DNA of 64,000 nucleotides. Origin: Ectopseudomonas alcaliphila (GTDB lineage: Bacteria > Pseudomonadota > Gammaproteobacteria > Pseudomonadales > Pseudomonadaceae). Under the pieces are notes generated by a model. The model saw only the letters and a list, made by a program, of their open reading frames with translations, searched no databases and was not told the origin of the DNA. Positions 52,725 to 63,009 of the stretch are shown here, piece by piece (position 1 is the first letter of the stretch; each line of letters opens with the position of its first letter). The DNA lies in assembly GCF_900101755.1 (NCBI RefSeq), contig NZ_FNAE01000011.1, positions 35,886-99,885 of the forward strand, written 5' to 3'. The position numbers were made by a program, and so were the translations under genes.

Positions 52725-54384
52725 TACGCCCTATCCACTGTTTGATGACTTCCGAGACACGCTCGGGATCGTTCTTGGCCAGCATCTGCAGGTGTTCGAT
52801 CTGTAGCTCCAGGCCCGAGCCGGGCGCCGGCAGGCGAATCTCCGACAGGGGGCTGAGTTCGCCGAGCACGGTAGCGCCCGGCGCATCGTCGCCAACACGC
52901 GCCAGCAGGCGTTCGGCTGCGCGTTCGGCGTGCAGCGCCAGCTGGTCGTCGCCCTCGACCGCCACAGGCACACCCGGCTGGCTGCGCTGGCTCAGGCTGC
53001 GCACCGCAGGGCGCACCACCATCAGCAACAGCAGCAGGCTGATCAGGGCGAACACGCCGAGCTTGGCCAGGTCATGCACCTTGGCGTTTTCCCACCAGGG
53101 CAGCAGCTCGGATCCGGCACTGCCGATAGCGGCATCGGTGAAGGGGAAGACGCTCAGCGTCAGCAGATCACCGCGCGCCTGATTGAAGCCCACCGCGCTC
53201 TTGACCATCGCCGTAAGCTCCTCGCGCGCCTCGGGCGTCCAGCCACCCTCTGGCGCCACGGCGGCATTGAGCACCACGGCGATGCTCTGCTGACGCAGGC
53301 TGAAGGGCGCATGTTTGACGTGCGTGACGCTCTGGTCGTAATCCAGCTGGCGGTTGGACTCCTTGCGCAGCGAGGTCGCCGCCTGGTTGGCATTCTCCGC
53401 CTGAGCCCCCGCTTGCGCCTGATCGGCAGGCGGCTCCGGCGCGGGCTGCGGCGGACGGTTGGCCAGCGAGCCGGGGACGCCGAGGGCCAACTGGTCGAGC
53501 ACGCTCTCGTCGCGCAGCACTTCGTTACGCAGACGCGGCGTCTCGCCGTAGGACTGGAAGGTCTCTTCCTTCTGACTGAAATCGATATCGGCAGACACGC
53601 TGATACGGTAGTTGCCGCCACCGAGCACAGGCGCCAGCACCGCCTCGGCGTTAGCTACCGCCTTGCTCTGGTAGTCGTCGACCACCTGCCAGTTCTGCAC
53701 CGGGCCGCCCAGCGTGTCGATACCGCGCGACAGCAGTGCGCCGTACTGGTCGACGACCTGGACATTGCCGGCATCGAGCTGCGGCACGCTGCCCGCCACC
53801 AGATTGACGATGGCGCTGACCTGCTCCGGCGCCAACTTGTAGCCAGGCGCCAGCTGCAGCATCACCGAAGCCTTGCCCGGCTCGCGCTTGCCGACCACGA
53901 AGGAACTGCTCTCCTGCAGCGCCAGGTGCACGCGGGCGCCTTCCACCCCCTTGAGCGCCATCACCGTGCGCGCCAACTCGCCCTCAAGGCTGCGCTTGAG
54001 GCGCACATCCTGGACGAACTGGCTGGTGCCCAGCGGCTCGTCCTTGTCGAACAGCTCGTAGCCGGCCGGCACCTTGACCTGCACGCCCTTGGCCGCCAGC
54101 AACATCCGCGCGCGGCCAAGCTGATCCTCGCGCACCAACACCTGACCGCTCTGCGGATGCAGGCGGTAGCTGATCGCGTCGCCGTCGAGCACCTGCATCA
54201 CCTCGGCGGCCGGATAGGCCTCGCCACTGCCATACAGTGGACGGAACGAGCCCTGGTCGCGCCAGAGGTAGAACACCACACCAACCGCCAGCAACGCGGC
54301 GATCAGCGCGAGGCCGATCAGGGTCATGCGTGGATCGAGTTTCAGCCCGTGTTCAGGCAGCTTGCTTCTTATGGTCTGCAGCAC
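52699..54384 (-). CDS. fliF: Flagellar MS-ring protein FliF
   Basis: The 561-residue protein has membrane helices near 20-42 (MTLIGLALIAALLAVGVVFYL) and about 440-465 (LGVFALISLLLLLMVV), flanking the ring-building domains with EGELARTVMALKGVEGARVHLAL and SAIVNLVAGSVPQLD. It forms the MS ring on which the motor and export gate sit. The C-terminal tail (VIKQWIGRNERDLNPA) binds FliG. It is shorter than typical polar FliF, as lateral forms often are. Confidence 0.95.
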   Translation of the reverse strand: MLQTIRSKLPEHGLKLDPRMTLIGLALIAALLAVGVVFYLWRDQGSFRPLYGSGEAYPAAEVMQVLDGDAISYRLHPQSGQVLVREDQLGRARMLLAAKGVQVKVPAGYELFDKDEPLGTSQFVQDVRLKRSLEGELARTVMALKGVEGARVHLALQESSSFVVGKREPGKASVMLQLAPGYKLAPEQVSAIVNLVAGSVPQLDAGNVQVVDQYGALLSRGIDTLGGPVQNWQVVDDYQSKAVANAEAVLAPVLGGGNYRISVSADIDFSQKEETFQSYGETPRLRNEVLRDESVLDQLALGVPGSLANRPPQPAPEPPADQAQAGAQAENANQAATSLRKESNRQLDYDQSVTHVKHAPFSLRQQSIAVVLNAAVAPEGGWTPEAREELTAMVKSAVGFNQARGDLLTLSVFPFTDAAIGSAGSELLPWWENAKVHDLAKLGVFALISLLLLLMVVRPAVRSLSQRSQPGVPVAVEGDDQLALHAERAAERLLARVGDDAPGATVLGELSPLSEIRLPAPGSGLELQIEHLQMLAKNDPERVSEVIKQWIGRNERDLNPA

Positions 54385-54403
54385 GCGTCAGTCCCCGATC
54401 CGC

Positions 54404-54739
54404 TTACAGCGGCAGCTTCATGATGTCGTCGAAAGCGCTGGATAGCTTGTTGCGCACCTGCATCAACGCGCTGAACGAAACGCTGGCTTTCTGGCTCTCG
54501 ATCATCGCCCCCACCAGGTCATCGCTCTGCCCGCTGTCGACCGCAGCCATCAGCTCGCCGGAGCGATGCTGCTGCGCATCCACCGCGCGTACCGCATTGT
54601 CGAAAGCCGCGGCAAAACCCGGCTCACCGGGCTGCATGGCAAAGGCCTGCGCCGGCTTGATCGGCATCGCTTCGCTGAGGTTCTTCAGCTGCTCCATACG
54701 GCCCAGCAGGTCCTGCTGCACCTGGCTAATCGGATTCAT
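54404..54739 (-). CDS. fliE: Flagellar hook-basal body protein FliE
   Basis: The 111-residue protein ends with the conserved FliE segment (IESQKASVSFSALMQVRNKLSSAFDDIMKLPL). It joins the MS ring to the rod and is the first export substrate. It sits between lafK and fliF with gaps of 12 and 19 bases and so is probably part of one transcript. Confidence 0.92.
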   Translation of the reverse strand: MNPISQVQQDLLGRMEQLKNLSEAMPIKPAQAFAMQPGEPGFAAAFDNAVRAVDAQQHRSGELMAAVDSGQSDDLVGAMIESQKASVSFSALMQVRNKLSSAFDDIMKLPL

Positions 54740-54751
54740 CCTTTGCTTCTC

Positions 54752-56161
<1,410 letters not shown>

Positions 56162-56640
56162 GGTAAATCACCCGATGTCTTTCATGAGCCCGGCGGCGGC
56201 ATTCGACCCTGTGTGCAAAACTGCCAAACAGATGACAGATTTTTTTCACGTGGCCCCTTAATCTTTCGAAACTTTCCGTCGCTTATATGAGTCAACTTCG
56301 GCAGCACTTGGCGGCGTGCCATATATACGCGCAACGGATCACGGCGCGAATGTTAACAAGCGCACAGAAAATCGCCGAATTACTTGTTGTTATTTCCTAT
56401 CAATGCTGGCAAGCCGCTATCAAAAACAGCATTTGATATCTATTGATTTAATTTCTCGCCCTCCCTCAGCCTAGACTCCTCCTCGTCATCACGGGCCTGC
56501 GCGCTTTTCCCGGATGAATTCGACGCCATGGCCAAGGCATTGCTGCCACAGCCCGCCGGCATATCAAAACGTCCTCTGCACGCCCATCGAATGCACTCGA
56601 TGGTGCACGCGCAGTTACAACCAGGAATACAGCCCACAAC
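56162..56640. other. Divergent regulatory region between lafK and fliM
   Basis: This 479-base gap carries an unusually AT-rich core (about 56340-56460) in an otherwise GC-rich window and a sigma-54 promoter candidate for fliM at 56529-56544. A minus-strand TGGCA-TTTTGC pair near 56215-56230 has the wrong spacing for sigma-54. The lafK promoter was not identified. Confidence 0.6.
56529..56544 (+). promoter_or_regulatory. Sigma-54 promoter candidate for the fliM-flhA operon
   Basis: TGGCCAAGGCATTGCT has TGG at -24 and TTGCT at -12 with exactly 10 bases between the GG and GC pairs. It lies about 97 bases before the fliM start and would fit LafK activation. Confidence 0.55.
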
Positions 56641-57480
56641 ATGACCGGGATTAAAAAAGTCCTTCATGGCGTGCCCGCCGACAGTCTGACCCGGTTGAAA
56701 CCGCAGAAACTTGGCCGGCATTACCACAAGATTCCCCACTATATTCGCGAGCTCTCCAGCAAGTATCCACGGATCATCAGTGACTACTTTCTGCGTAACT
56801 ATCGGATCAATCTCGAACTGCTGCGAGTCGATGTTCACGAGCATGTGGATAAAGATGCCGAGTGCCTGTATCGCTCGACGCTGGGCAAGGTTGGTTTCGC
56901 CATGGACCGTGCGCTGCTGACCGAAGCGCTGGAGTGCTACTACGGCGGCACCTGCCTGCCCAACCATGAAGCGCCGCCAGTGAGTACCTCGGAGCAGCGC
57001 ATGCGTACGCGCCTGGGTCTGGACGTGACCCAGTTGTTCGCCCGTTCGATTCTCGCCGGGCAGACCTTCGGCAAGCTCGAGCCTTACGACAGCACCTATG
57101 AAGAAGCGGCCTGGGAGTACGTGGCGGAGTTCCAGTTCACCAGCCATATCACCGGCAGCCAGGCCTCGATCTTCATTTATCTGGATACACAACTGGTCGA
57201 TGAGCTGACCAGCCGCCTTACGACCCCGGCCCCGGTGCCCCAGGGCGGCAACTCGCTCAATCAGATTCGCCAGTTGCCGGTGCGCCTGGACTGCGTGGTG
57301 GCCAGCCTGCAGATGCCACTGTCGCAAGTGCTTGCCCTGCGCCCCGGCGACATCCTGCCGATGCGCCTGCTGGAGCGCTGCGATGTACAGATCAACCAGC
57401 AGAAGCTGTTTCGCGGCGCCATCTTCGAAGACGACGGCTCCTTGTTCCTGACTTCTCTTGAGAGCGTGAAGACCCCATGA
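56641..57480 (+). CDS. fliM: Flagellar motor switch protein FliM (lateral-type, divergent)
   Basis: At 279 residues this is shorter than polar FliM (about 320). The middle CheC-like domain and C-terminal SpoA domain (QLPVRLDCVVASLQMPLSQVLAL) are recognisable. The N-terminal CheY-binding LSQxEIDALL segment is absent: the protein starts MTGIKKVLHGVPADSLTRL. The GGxG loop that contacts FliG reads YGGTCLPN at 101-108. It should form the C-ring with FliN, but coupling to CheY may differ. It starts the rightward operon and overlaps fliN by four bases. Confidence 0.88.
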   Translation: MTGIKKVLHGVPADSLTRLKPQKLGRHYHKIPHYIRELSSKYPRIISDYFLRNYRINLELLRVDVHEHVDKDAECLYRSTLGKVGFAMDRALLTEALECYYGGTCLPNHEAPPVSTSEQRMRTRLGLDVTQLFARSILAGQTFGKLEPYDSTYEEAAWEYVAEFQFTSHITGSQASIFIYLDTQLVDELTSRLTTPAPVPQGGNSLNQIRQLPVRLDCVVASLQMPLSQVLALRPGDILPMRLLERCDVQINQQKLFRGAIFEDDGSLFLTSLESVKTP

Positions 57481-57848
57481 GCAGCCCCATTTCCGATAAC
57501 GATTTCGATAGCCTGATCAACGACGCCGGCCTCAACCTCGATGAGGCCGTCAGCGACTCCGTCCCGGAGCAAGCGCCTGCCAGCCTGCCGCAGCAGGACC
57601 TGAGCTTCTTCGGCAAGATCCCGGTCAACGTCACCCTGGAAGTCGCCTCCACCGAGATCACCCTCAAGGAGCTGATGGACGTCGACGCCGGCAGCGTGAT
57701 CGCCCTCGACAAGCTGGCCGGCGAACCGCTGGACGTGAAGGTCAACGGCGCGCTGTTCGCCAAGGCCGAAGTGGTGGTGATGAACGGCAACTACGGCCTG
57801 CGCATCGTCGAGCTGTCCGGTAGCGGCCTCAGCGGGCTGGGCGTGTGA
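57477..57848 (+). CDS. fliN: Flagellar motor switch protein FliN
   Basis: The 123-residue protein has a C-terminal SpoA domain (FFGKIPVNVTLEVASTEITLKELM, then GSVIALDKLAGEPLDVKVNG), as in FliN, and an acidic N-terminus. It builds the bottom of the C-ring with FliM and binds FliH. It overlaps fliM by four bases and fliP by one. Confidence 0.93.
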   Translation: MSSPISDNDFDSLINDAGLNLDEAVSDSVPEQAPASLPQQDLSFFGKIPVNVTLEVASTEITLKELMDVDAGSVIALDKLAGEPLDVKVNGALFAKAEVVVMNGNYGLRIVELSGSGLSGLGV

Positions 57849-58600
57849 TGCTGCGCCGTCTGCTGCAATCCGGCCTGCTGCTGGCGGCGCTGTGCTGCCC
57901 GTTGCTGGCCCAGGCGGCCGGCGGCGACATCACCCTGTTCAACTTCAACGACACCGAAGATGGCCAGACCCTGAGCGTCAAGCTGCAGATCCTGCTGATC
58001 ATGACGCTGCTGGGCTTTCTCCCGGCCATGTTGATGATGATGACCTGCTTCACCCGCTTCATCATCGTCCTGGCCATCCTGCGCCAGGCCATCGGCTTGC
58101 AGCAGAGCCCGCCCAACCCGGTACTGATCGGCATCGCCCTGTGCCTCACGCTGCTGGTGATGCGCCCGGTATGGCAGGAGATGTACACCGAGGCCTACGT
58201 ACCCTTCGAGGCGGACCAGATCAGCCTCGAGCAGGGTCTGGGCGAAGGCAAGCGCATCATCAGCCAGTTCATGCTGGCGCAGACCAGCAAGAACTCGCTG
58301 GAAACCCTGGTCGCCCTGGCCGGTGAGGAAATGCCCGAGGACCTGACCCAACTGGACTTCTCCCTGCTGCTGCCAGCCTTCGTGCTCAGCGAGCTGAAGA
58401 CCGCCTTTCAGCTCGGCTTCATGATCTTCGTGCCCTTTCTGGTGATCGACCTGGTGGTGGCCAGCGTACTGATGGCGATGGGCATGATGATGCTATCGCC
58501 GATGATGATCTCGCTGCCGTTCAAGTTGATGATCTTCGTCCTGGTCGATGGCTGGACGCTGCTGGTCGGCACCCTCACCACCAGTATTCAGCCCTATTAG
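57848..58600 (+). CDS. fliP: Flagellar export gate protein FliP
   Basis: The 250-residue protein starts with a signal peptide (cleaved near QAAGG) and then has the FliP pattern: QILLIMTLLGFLPAMLMMMTCFTRFIIV, and LLPAFVLSELKTAFQLGFMIFVPF towards the end. With FliQ and FliR it forms the membrane export pore. The ATG at 57848 shares a base with the fliN stop. No fliO gene is present between fliN and fliP, as is usual in lateral operons. Confidence 0.95.
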   Translation: MLRRLLQSGLLLAALCCPLLAQAAGGDITLFNFNDTEDGQTLSVKLQILLIMTLLGFLPAMLMMMTCFTRFIIVLAILRQAIGLQQSPPNPVLIGIALCLTLLVMRPVWQEMYTEAYVPFEADQISLEQGLGEGKRIISQFMLAQTSKNSLETLVALAGEEMPEDLTQLDFSLLLPAFVLSELKTAFQLGFMIFVPFLVIDLVVASVLMAMGMMMLSPMMISLPFKLMIFVLVDGWTLLVGTLTTSIQPY

Positions 58601-58612
58601 CGAGGCTTCGCG

Positions 58613-58885
58613 ATGCTCACGCCCGAACACGCCGCCGAGCTGGTGGCTCATGCGGTCTATATCACCGGCATCATCGTCTGCGTGCTGGTGGTGCCGAGCC
58701 TGCTCGGCGGCCTGCTGGTGAGCATTTTCCAGGCGGCCACGCAGATCAACGAACAGATGCTCAGCTTCCTCCCGCGCCTGCTGATCACTTTGGCGATGCT
58801 GCTGTTCGCTGGCCACTGGATCCTGCGCACGCTGGGGGATCTGTTCATCGAAACCTTCAAGCAGGCCGGTCATCTGGTGGGCTGA
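58613..58885 (+). CDS. fliQ: Flagellar export gate protein FliQ
   Basis: The 90-residue two-helix protein (VYITGIIVCVLVVPSLLGGLLVSIFQAATQINEQ) is a full-length FliQ, four copies of which join the FliPQR pore. GAGG precedes the ATG. It is 12 bases after fliP. Confidence 0.95.
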   Translation: MLTPEHAAELVAHAVYITGIIVCVLVVPSLLGGLLVSIFQAATQINEQMLSFLPRLLITLAMLLFAGHWILRTLGDLFIETFKQAGHLVG

Positions 58886-58888
58886 CGC

Positions 58889-59683
58889 ATGTCCGAACCC
58901 GTGCTGCATGCCAGCCAGTATCTGACCAGCCTGCAGGCTTACTGGTGGCCGTTCTGCCGCATCGTTGCCCTGCTCAGCATGGCGCCGCTGTTCAACCACA
59001 AGGCGGTGTCGGTACGCGTGCGTATCCTCCTCGCCCTGGCCCTGACGGTCGCCCTGGGCGCGGCGCTGCCGGACATGCCGCAGATCGATCCGCTGTCACT
59101 GAAGGGCCTGATGACCGCACTGGAGCAGATTGCTTTCGGCGTGCTGTTGGGTCTGACCCTGCAACTGGTGTTCACCATCTTCATGCTGGTCGGTGAGGTG
59201 GTGTCGACGCAGATGGGCATGAGCATGGCGCGCTACAACGACCCGGTTAACGGCGTGTCGTCGTCTTCGATCATCTACCAGCTGTACTTCATTCTGCTGG
59301 TGCTGCTGTTCTTCGCCATCGACGGCCACCTGGTCACCATCAGTGTGCTGTACCAGAGCTTCCTGTTCTGGCCGGTCGGCAGCGGCCTGCATTACCTGGG
59401 CGCGCAGAGCTTCGTTCAGGCGTTCGCCTGGGTATTGGCCGCAGCCGTGCTGGTCACCTTGCCCGTGGTGTTCTGCCTGACCCTGGTGCAGTTCTGCTTC
59501 GGCTTGCTCAACCGCATTTCGCCGGCCATGAACCTGTTCTCCCTGGGCTTTCCCATCAGCATTCTGATGGGGCTGCTGTGCATCTATCTGACCCTGCCCA
59601 ACCTGCCCGACAGCTACCTGCACCTGACCCGCGAGCTGCTCAACGGCATCGGCGTGATTCTGCGCGAGGGCGGCGATGTCTGA
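58889..59683 (+). CDS. fliR: Flagellar export gate protein FliR
   Basis: The 264-residue protein has six or so membrane helices, with FCRIVALLSMAPLFNHKAVSVRVRILLALALTVA near the front and VSTQMGMSMARYNDPVNG in the middle, a family motif. It caps the FliPQR complex. It overlaps flhB by eight bases. Confidence 0.94.
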   Translation: MSEPVLHASQYLTSLQAYWWPFCRIVALLSMAPLFNHKAVSVRVRILLALALTVALGAALPDMPQIDPLSLKGLMTALEQIAFGVLLGLTLQLVFTIFMLVGEVVSTQMGMSMARYNDPVNGVSSSSIIYQLYFILLVLLFFAIDGHLVTISVLYQSFLFWPVGSGLHYLGAQSFVQAFAWVLAAAVLVTLPVVFCLTLVQFCFGLLNRISPAMNLFSLGFPISILMGLLCIYLTLPNLPDSYLHLTRELLNGIGVILREGGDV

Positions 59684-60809
59684 GCAGAACAGCGGCCAGG
59701 AGAAAACGGAAGAAGCCTCCGCGCACAAACTGAAAAAGAGCAAGGATGATGGCCAGGTCGCGCGCTCCAAGGATCTGTCGACCACCATCTCATTGATCGC
59801 CACCCTGTTCATTCTCAAGCTCAGCGCCGGACTTTTTATGGAGGGGCTCAGCGACAGCTTCCGCCTGTCGTACATCCAGTTCGGCCACAGCGAGATCGGC
59901 CTGGATGATCTCGACACCCTGCTTGGCTACAACATGCTGGTGTTCATCAAACTGCTATCACCGCTGCTGCTCACTTCCGTACTGGTGGTGGCGCTGTCGC
60001 TGGTGCCGGGCGGCTGGGTGTTTTCCGCGAAAAACTTTGCGCCGAAACTCAGCAAGCTCAATCCCATCACCGGCCTCGGCCGGATCTTCTCGGCGCAGAA
60101 CTGGAGTGAACTGCTCAAATCGATACTCAAGGTGCTGGTGCTGCTCGGCGTCGGCTACGTTCTGGTGCGCGCGGCCCTACCGGACCTGGTCGCCCTGCAG
60201 CGCAGCAGCGTGCTCGAGGCGATCTCGGCAGCGCTGGACCTGACCTTCAATCTGACCCTGTGCCTGATGCTGATCTTCGTGGTGTTCTCCTTCATCGACA
60301 TCCCGCTGCAGCGCTACTTCTTCCTCAAGAAGATGCGCATGACCAAGCAGGAGCGCAAGGAGGAGCACAAGAACCAGGAGGGCCGCCCGGAGGTCAAGGC
60401 GCGCATCAAGCAGCTGCAACGGCAGATGTTGCAAAGGCAGATCAGCAAGGTGATCAAGAACGCCGACGTGGTCATCGTCAACCCGACGCACTATGCCGTA
60501 GCGCTCAAGTACGACACCAAGAAGGCCGCCGCGCCCTTCGTGCTGGCCAAGGGCGTCGATGAAACCGCGCTGTACATGCGTCAGATGGCCGCCAAGCACG
60601 CACTCGAAGTAGTGGAGATTCCACCGCTGGCACGCGCCATCTACTTCACCACCCAGATCAACCAGCAGATCCCGGCGCCGCTGTATACCGCCGTGGCCCA
60701 TGTGCTGACCTACATCCTGCAGCTCAAGGCCTGGCGCCAGGGCCGCAGAAGCAAGCCAGAACTGGCGAGCAACCTCCCGATTCCCGACAGCTTGGCCAAC
60801 AGGGGCTGA
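59676..60809 (+). CDS. flhB: Flagellar export switch protein FlhB
   Basis: The 377-residue protein has four N-terminal membrane helices and a cytoplasmic C-terminal domain with the autocleavage motif NPTH (about residues 269-272, VIVNPTHYAVALKY). Cleavage there switches export from hook to filament substrates. The N-terminus SEQNSGQEKTEEASAHKLKK is typical. It lies between fliR and flhA. Confidence 0.96.
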   Translation: MSEQNSGQEKTEEASAHKLKKSKDDGQVARSKDLSTTISLIATLFILKLSAGLFMEGLSDSFRLSYIQFGHSEIGLDDLDTLLGYNMLVFIKLLSPLLLTSVLVVALSLVPGGWVFSAKNFAPKLSKLNPITGLGRIFSAQNWSELLKSILKVLVLLGVGYVLVRAALPDLVALQRSSVLEAISAALDLTFNLTLCLMLIFVVFSFIDIPLQRYFFLKKMRMTKQERKEEHKNQEGRPEVKARIKQLQRQMLQRQISKVIKNADVVIVNPTHYAVALKYDTKKAAAPFVLAKGVDETALYMRQMAAKHALEVVEIPPLARAIYFTTQINQQIPAPLYTAVAHVLTYILQLKAWRQGRRSKPELASNLPIPDSLANRG

Positions 60810-60812
60810 TTC

Positions 60813-62909
60813 ATGAACCTACTGCAGCAACTCGCGCCCACCTTCCGCAGCGGCCGCATCGGTATTCCGGTGCTGATCCTGTCGATCCTGGCCATGGTCA
60901 TCCTGCCGCTGCCACCGGTGCTGCTCGATGCCCTGTTCACCTTCAACATCGCCATGGCCATCCTGGTGCTGCTGGTCAGTGTGTCGTCGAAAAGTCCGCT
61001 GGATTTTTCCCTGTTTCCCACGGTGATCCTGATCACCACATTGCTGCGCCTGTGCCTGAACGTCGCCTCCACGCGCGTGGTGCTGCTCGAGGGCCACACC
61101 GGTACGGGGGCCGCGGGCAAGGTCATCGAATCGTTCGGTGAGGTGGTCATCGGCGGCAACTTCATTGTCGGCCTGGTGGTGTTCGTGATCCTGATGATCA
61201 TCAACTTCATCGTCATCACCAAGGGCGGCGAGCGTATCTCCGAGGTCACCGCACGCTTCACCCTCGATGCATTGCCGGGCAAGCAGATGGCCATCGACGC
61301 CGACCTCAATGCCGGCCTGATCGAACAGCACGAAGCCAAGCGCCGCCGCGCGGAAGTGGCCAAGGAAGCCGACTTCTATGGGGCCATGGACGGCGCCTCG
61401 AAGTTCGTCCGTGGCGATGCCATCGCTGGCATCCTGATCCTCCTGATCAACCTGTTCGGCGGCTTCGCCATCGGCCTGTTCGTCTATGACCTGGGCGCAG
61501 GCCAGGCTTTCCAGCAGTACGCCCTGCTGACCATCGGTGATGGTCTGGTGGCGCAGATACCGGCACTGCTGCTGTCCACTGCGGCGGCGATCATCGTCAC
61601 GCGGATCAACGAATCCTCGGACATCACCCAGCAGGTGAACCGCCAGTTGCTGGCCCAACCGGCACTGCTGTACACCGTGGCCGGTATTCTGTTCACCCTG
61701 GCGCTGGTGCCAGGCATGCCGCACCTGGCCTTCATCAGCTTCGCCGCACTGGTGGCGTTCATCGCCTGGATGGTGTCGCGCAATGGCCCGCCCACTGAAG
61801 CCGCCAGCCTCGAACAGGTCGAGGCATTGGGCAAGGCGATGGAACAGGAACGCGCGCAGAACATGGTGTGGGAGGACATCCCGCTGGTCGAGCGTCTGTC
61901 CGTGTCGCTGGGCTACAAATTGGTCGGCCTGGTCAACGAAGCCGCCGGCGCACCTCTGACCCAGCGCGTGCGCGGCGTACGTCAGACCCTGTCGGAAAGC
62001 CTGGGCTTCCTGCTGCCGGAAGTGCATATCCGCGACAGCCTGCGCCTGAAGGCGTCGCAGTACAGCATTCAGATCAATGGCGAGAAGATCGACAGCGCCG
62101 AGCTGCATGCAGATCGCATGATGGCCATCCCCTCCCCGGAGCTCTATGGCGAGATCGACGGCATTCTCGGCGTAGACCCGGCCTATCGCATGCAGGTGGT
62201 GTGGATCCAGCCAGAAGACAAGGCGCGTGCGCTGAATCTCGGCTACCAGGTGATCGACTGTGCCAGCGTCATCGCCACGCACCTGAACAAGGTCGTCCGT
62301 GAGCATCTGCCCGATGTGTTCAAGCACGACGATGTCGACCATCTGATGCAGCGTCTTCAGGTGCAGGCACCAAAACTGGCCGAGAGCCTGAAGAATCAGC
62401 TCAGCTACACCCAGCAGCACCGCGTCTACCGCCAGTTGCTGCAGGAGCAGGTGCCGCTCAAGGATATCGTCACCATCGCTACCACCCTGCTGGAGGCCAG
62501 CGAATCGACCAAGGACCCGGTATTGCTGGCCTCGGACGTGCGCTACGCGCTGCGCCGCAGTATCGTCGGCATGATCGCAGGCGAGCGTCAGGAGCTGTCG
62601 GTGTTCATTCTCGAGAATGCACTGGAGAACACCCTGCTCAATGCCCTGGCCATCGCCCAGCAGGCCGGCCCGGTGAGCCTGGACAACATCCCGGTGGAAC
62701 CAAGTCTGCTCAACCAGTTGCAGAACACCATGCCGGTGGTGAAGGAGAAACTGCGCAAGGACGGACACCCGCCAATCCTTACCGTGATGCCGCAGCTACG
62801 CCCGCTACTGGCGCGTTACGCCCGGGTATTCAGCCCCGGCCTGCATGTACTGTCACAGAACGAGATCCCGGAAAGAGTCGGCGTCAATATCCTCGGCACA
62901 CTGGGTTGA
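60813..62909 (+). CDS. flhA: Flagellar export gate protein FlhA
   Basis: The 698-residue protein has eight membrane helices in the first 330 residues (PVLILSILAMVILPLPPVLLDALF and following) including the FHIPEP-region GEVVIGGNFIVGLVVFVILMIINFIV, and a cytoplasmic docking domain for chaperones in the second half. It is the main export gate. It is the last gene of the rightward operon; no flhF or fleN follows. Confidence 0.96.
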   Translation: MNLLQQLAPTFRSGRIGIPVLILSILAMVILPLPPVLLDALFTFNIAMAILVLLVSVSSKSPLDFSLFPTVILITTLLRLCLNVASTRVVLLEGHTGTGAAGKVIESFGEVVIGGNFIVGLVVFVILMIINFIVITKGGERISEVTARFTLDALPGKQMAIDADLNAGLIEQHEAKRRRAEVAKEADFYGAMDGASKFVRGDAIAGILILLINLFGGFAIGLFVYDLGAGQAFQQYALLTIGDGLVAQIPALLLSTAAAIIVTRINESSDITQQVNRQLLAQPALLYTVAGILFTLALVPGMPHLAFISFAALVAFIAWMVSRNGPPTEAASLEQVEALGKAMEQERAQNMVWEDIPLVERLSVSLGYKLVGLVNEAAGAPLTQRVRGVRQTLSESLGFLLPEVHIRDSLRLKASQYSIQINGEKIDSAELHADRMMAIPSPELYGEIDGILGVDPAYRMQVVWIQPEDKARALNLGYQVIDCASVIATHLNKVVREHLPDVFKHDDVDHLMQRLQVQAPKLAESLKNQLSYTQQHRVYRQLLQEQVPLKDIVTIATTLLEASESTKDPVLLASDVRYALRRSIVGMIAGERQELSVFILENALENTLLNALAIAQQAGPVSLDNIPVEPSLLNQLQNTMPVVKEKLRKDGHPPILTVMPQLRPLLARYARVFSPGLHVLSQNEIPERVGVNILGTLG

Positions 62910-62931
62910 TCAGCAAAGGTTTCAACACACT

Positions 62932-62956
62932 GGTGGATGCGTGCTGCGCATCCACC
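62932..62956. terminator. Hairpin after flhA
   Basis: Ten-base arms GGTGGATGCG and CGCATCCACC (62932-62941, 62947-62956) lie 22 bases after the flhA stop. There is no T run, so termination is likely weak or assisted by Rho. Confidence 0.5.
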
Positions 62957-63009
62957 ACGCCGACCTCGCAAGTAGATTGCCACGCCATCGCCCCGCCATC
63001 CGCTCCCGC

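Noticed and set aside
56210..56235. A TGGCAGTTTTGC motif on the minus strand as sigma-54 site for lafK
   Set aside because: The GG and GC are seven bases apart instead of ten, so spacing is wrong.
60819..62768. A 649-codon minus-strand frame under flhA
   Set aside because: FlhA is fully supported; the antisense frame has no domain and excess His, Asp and Gln.
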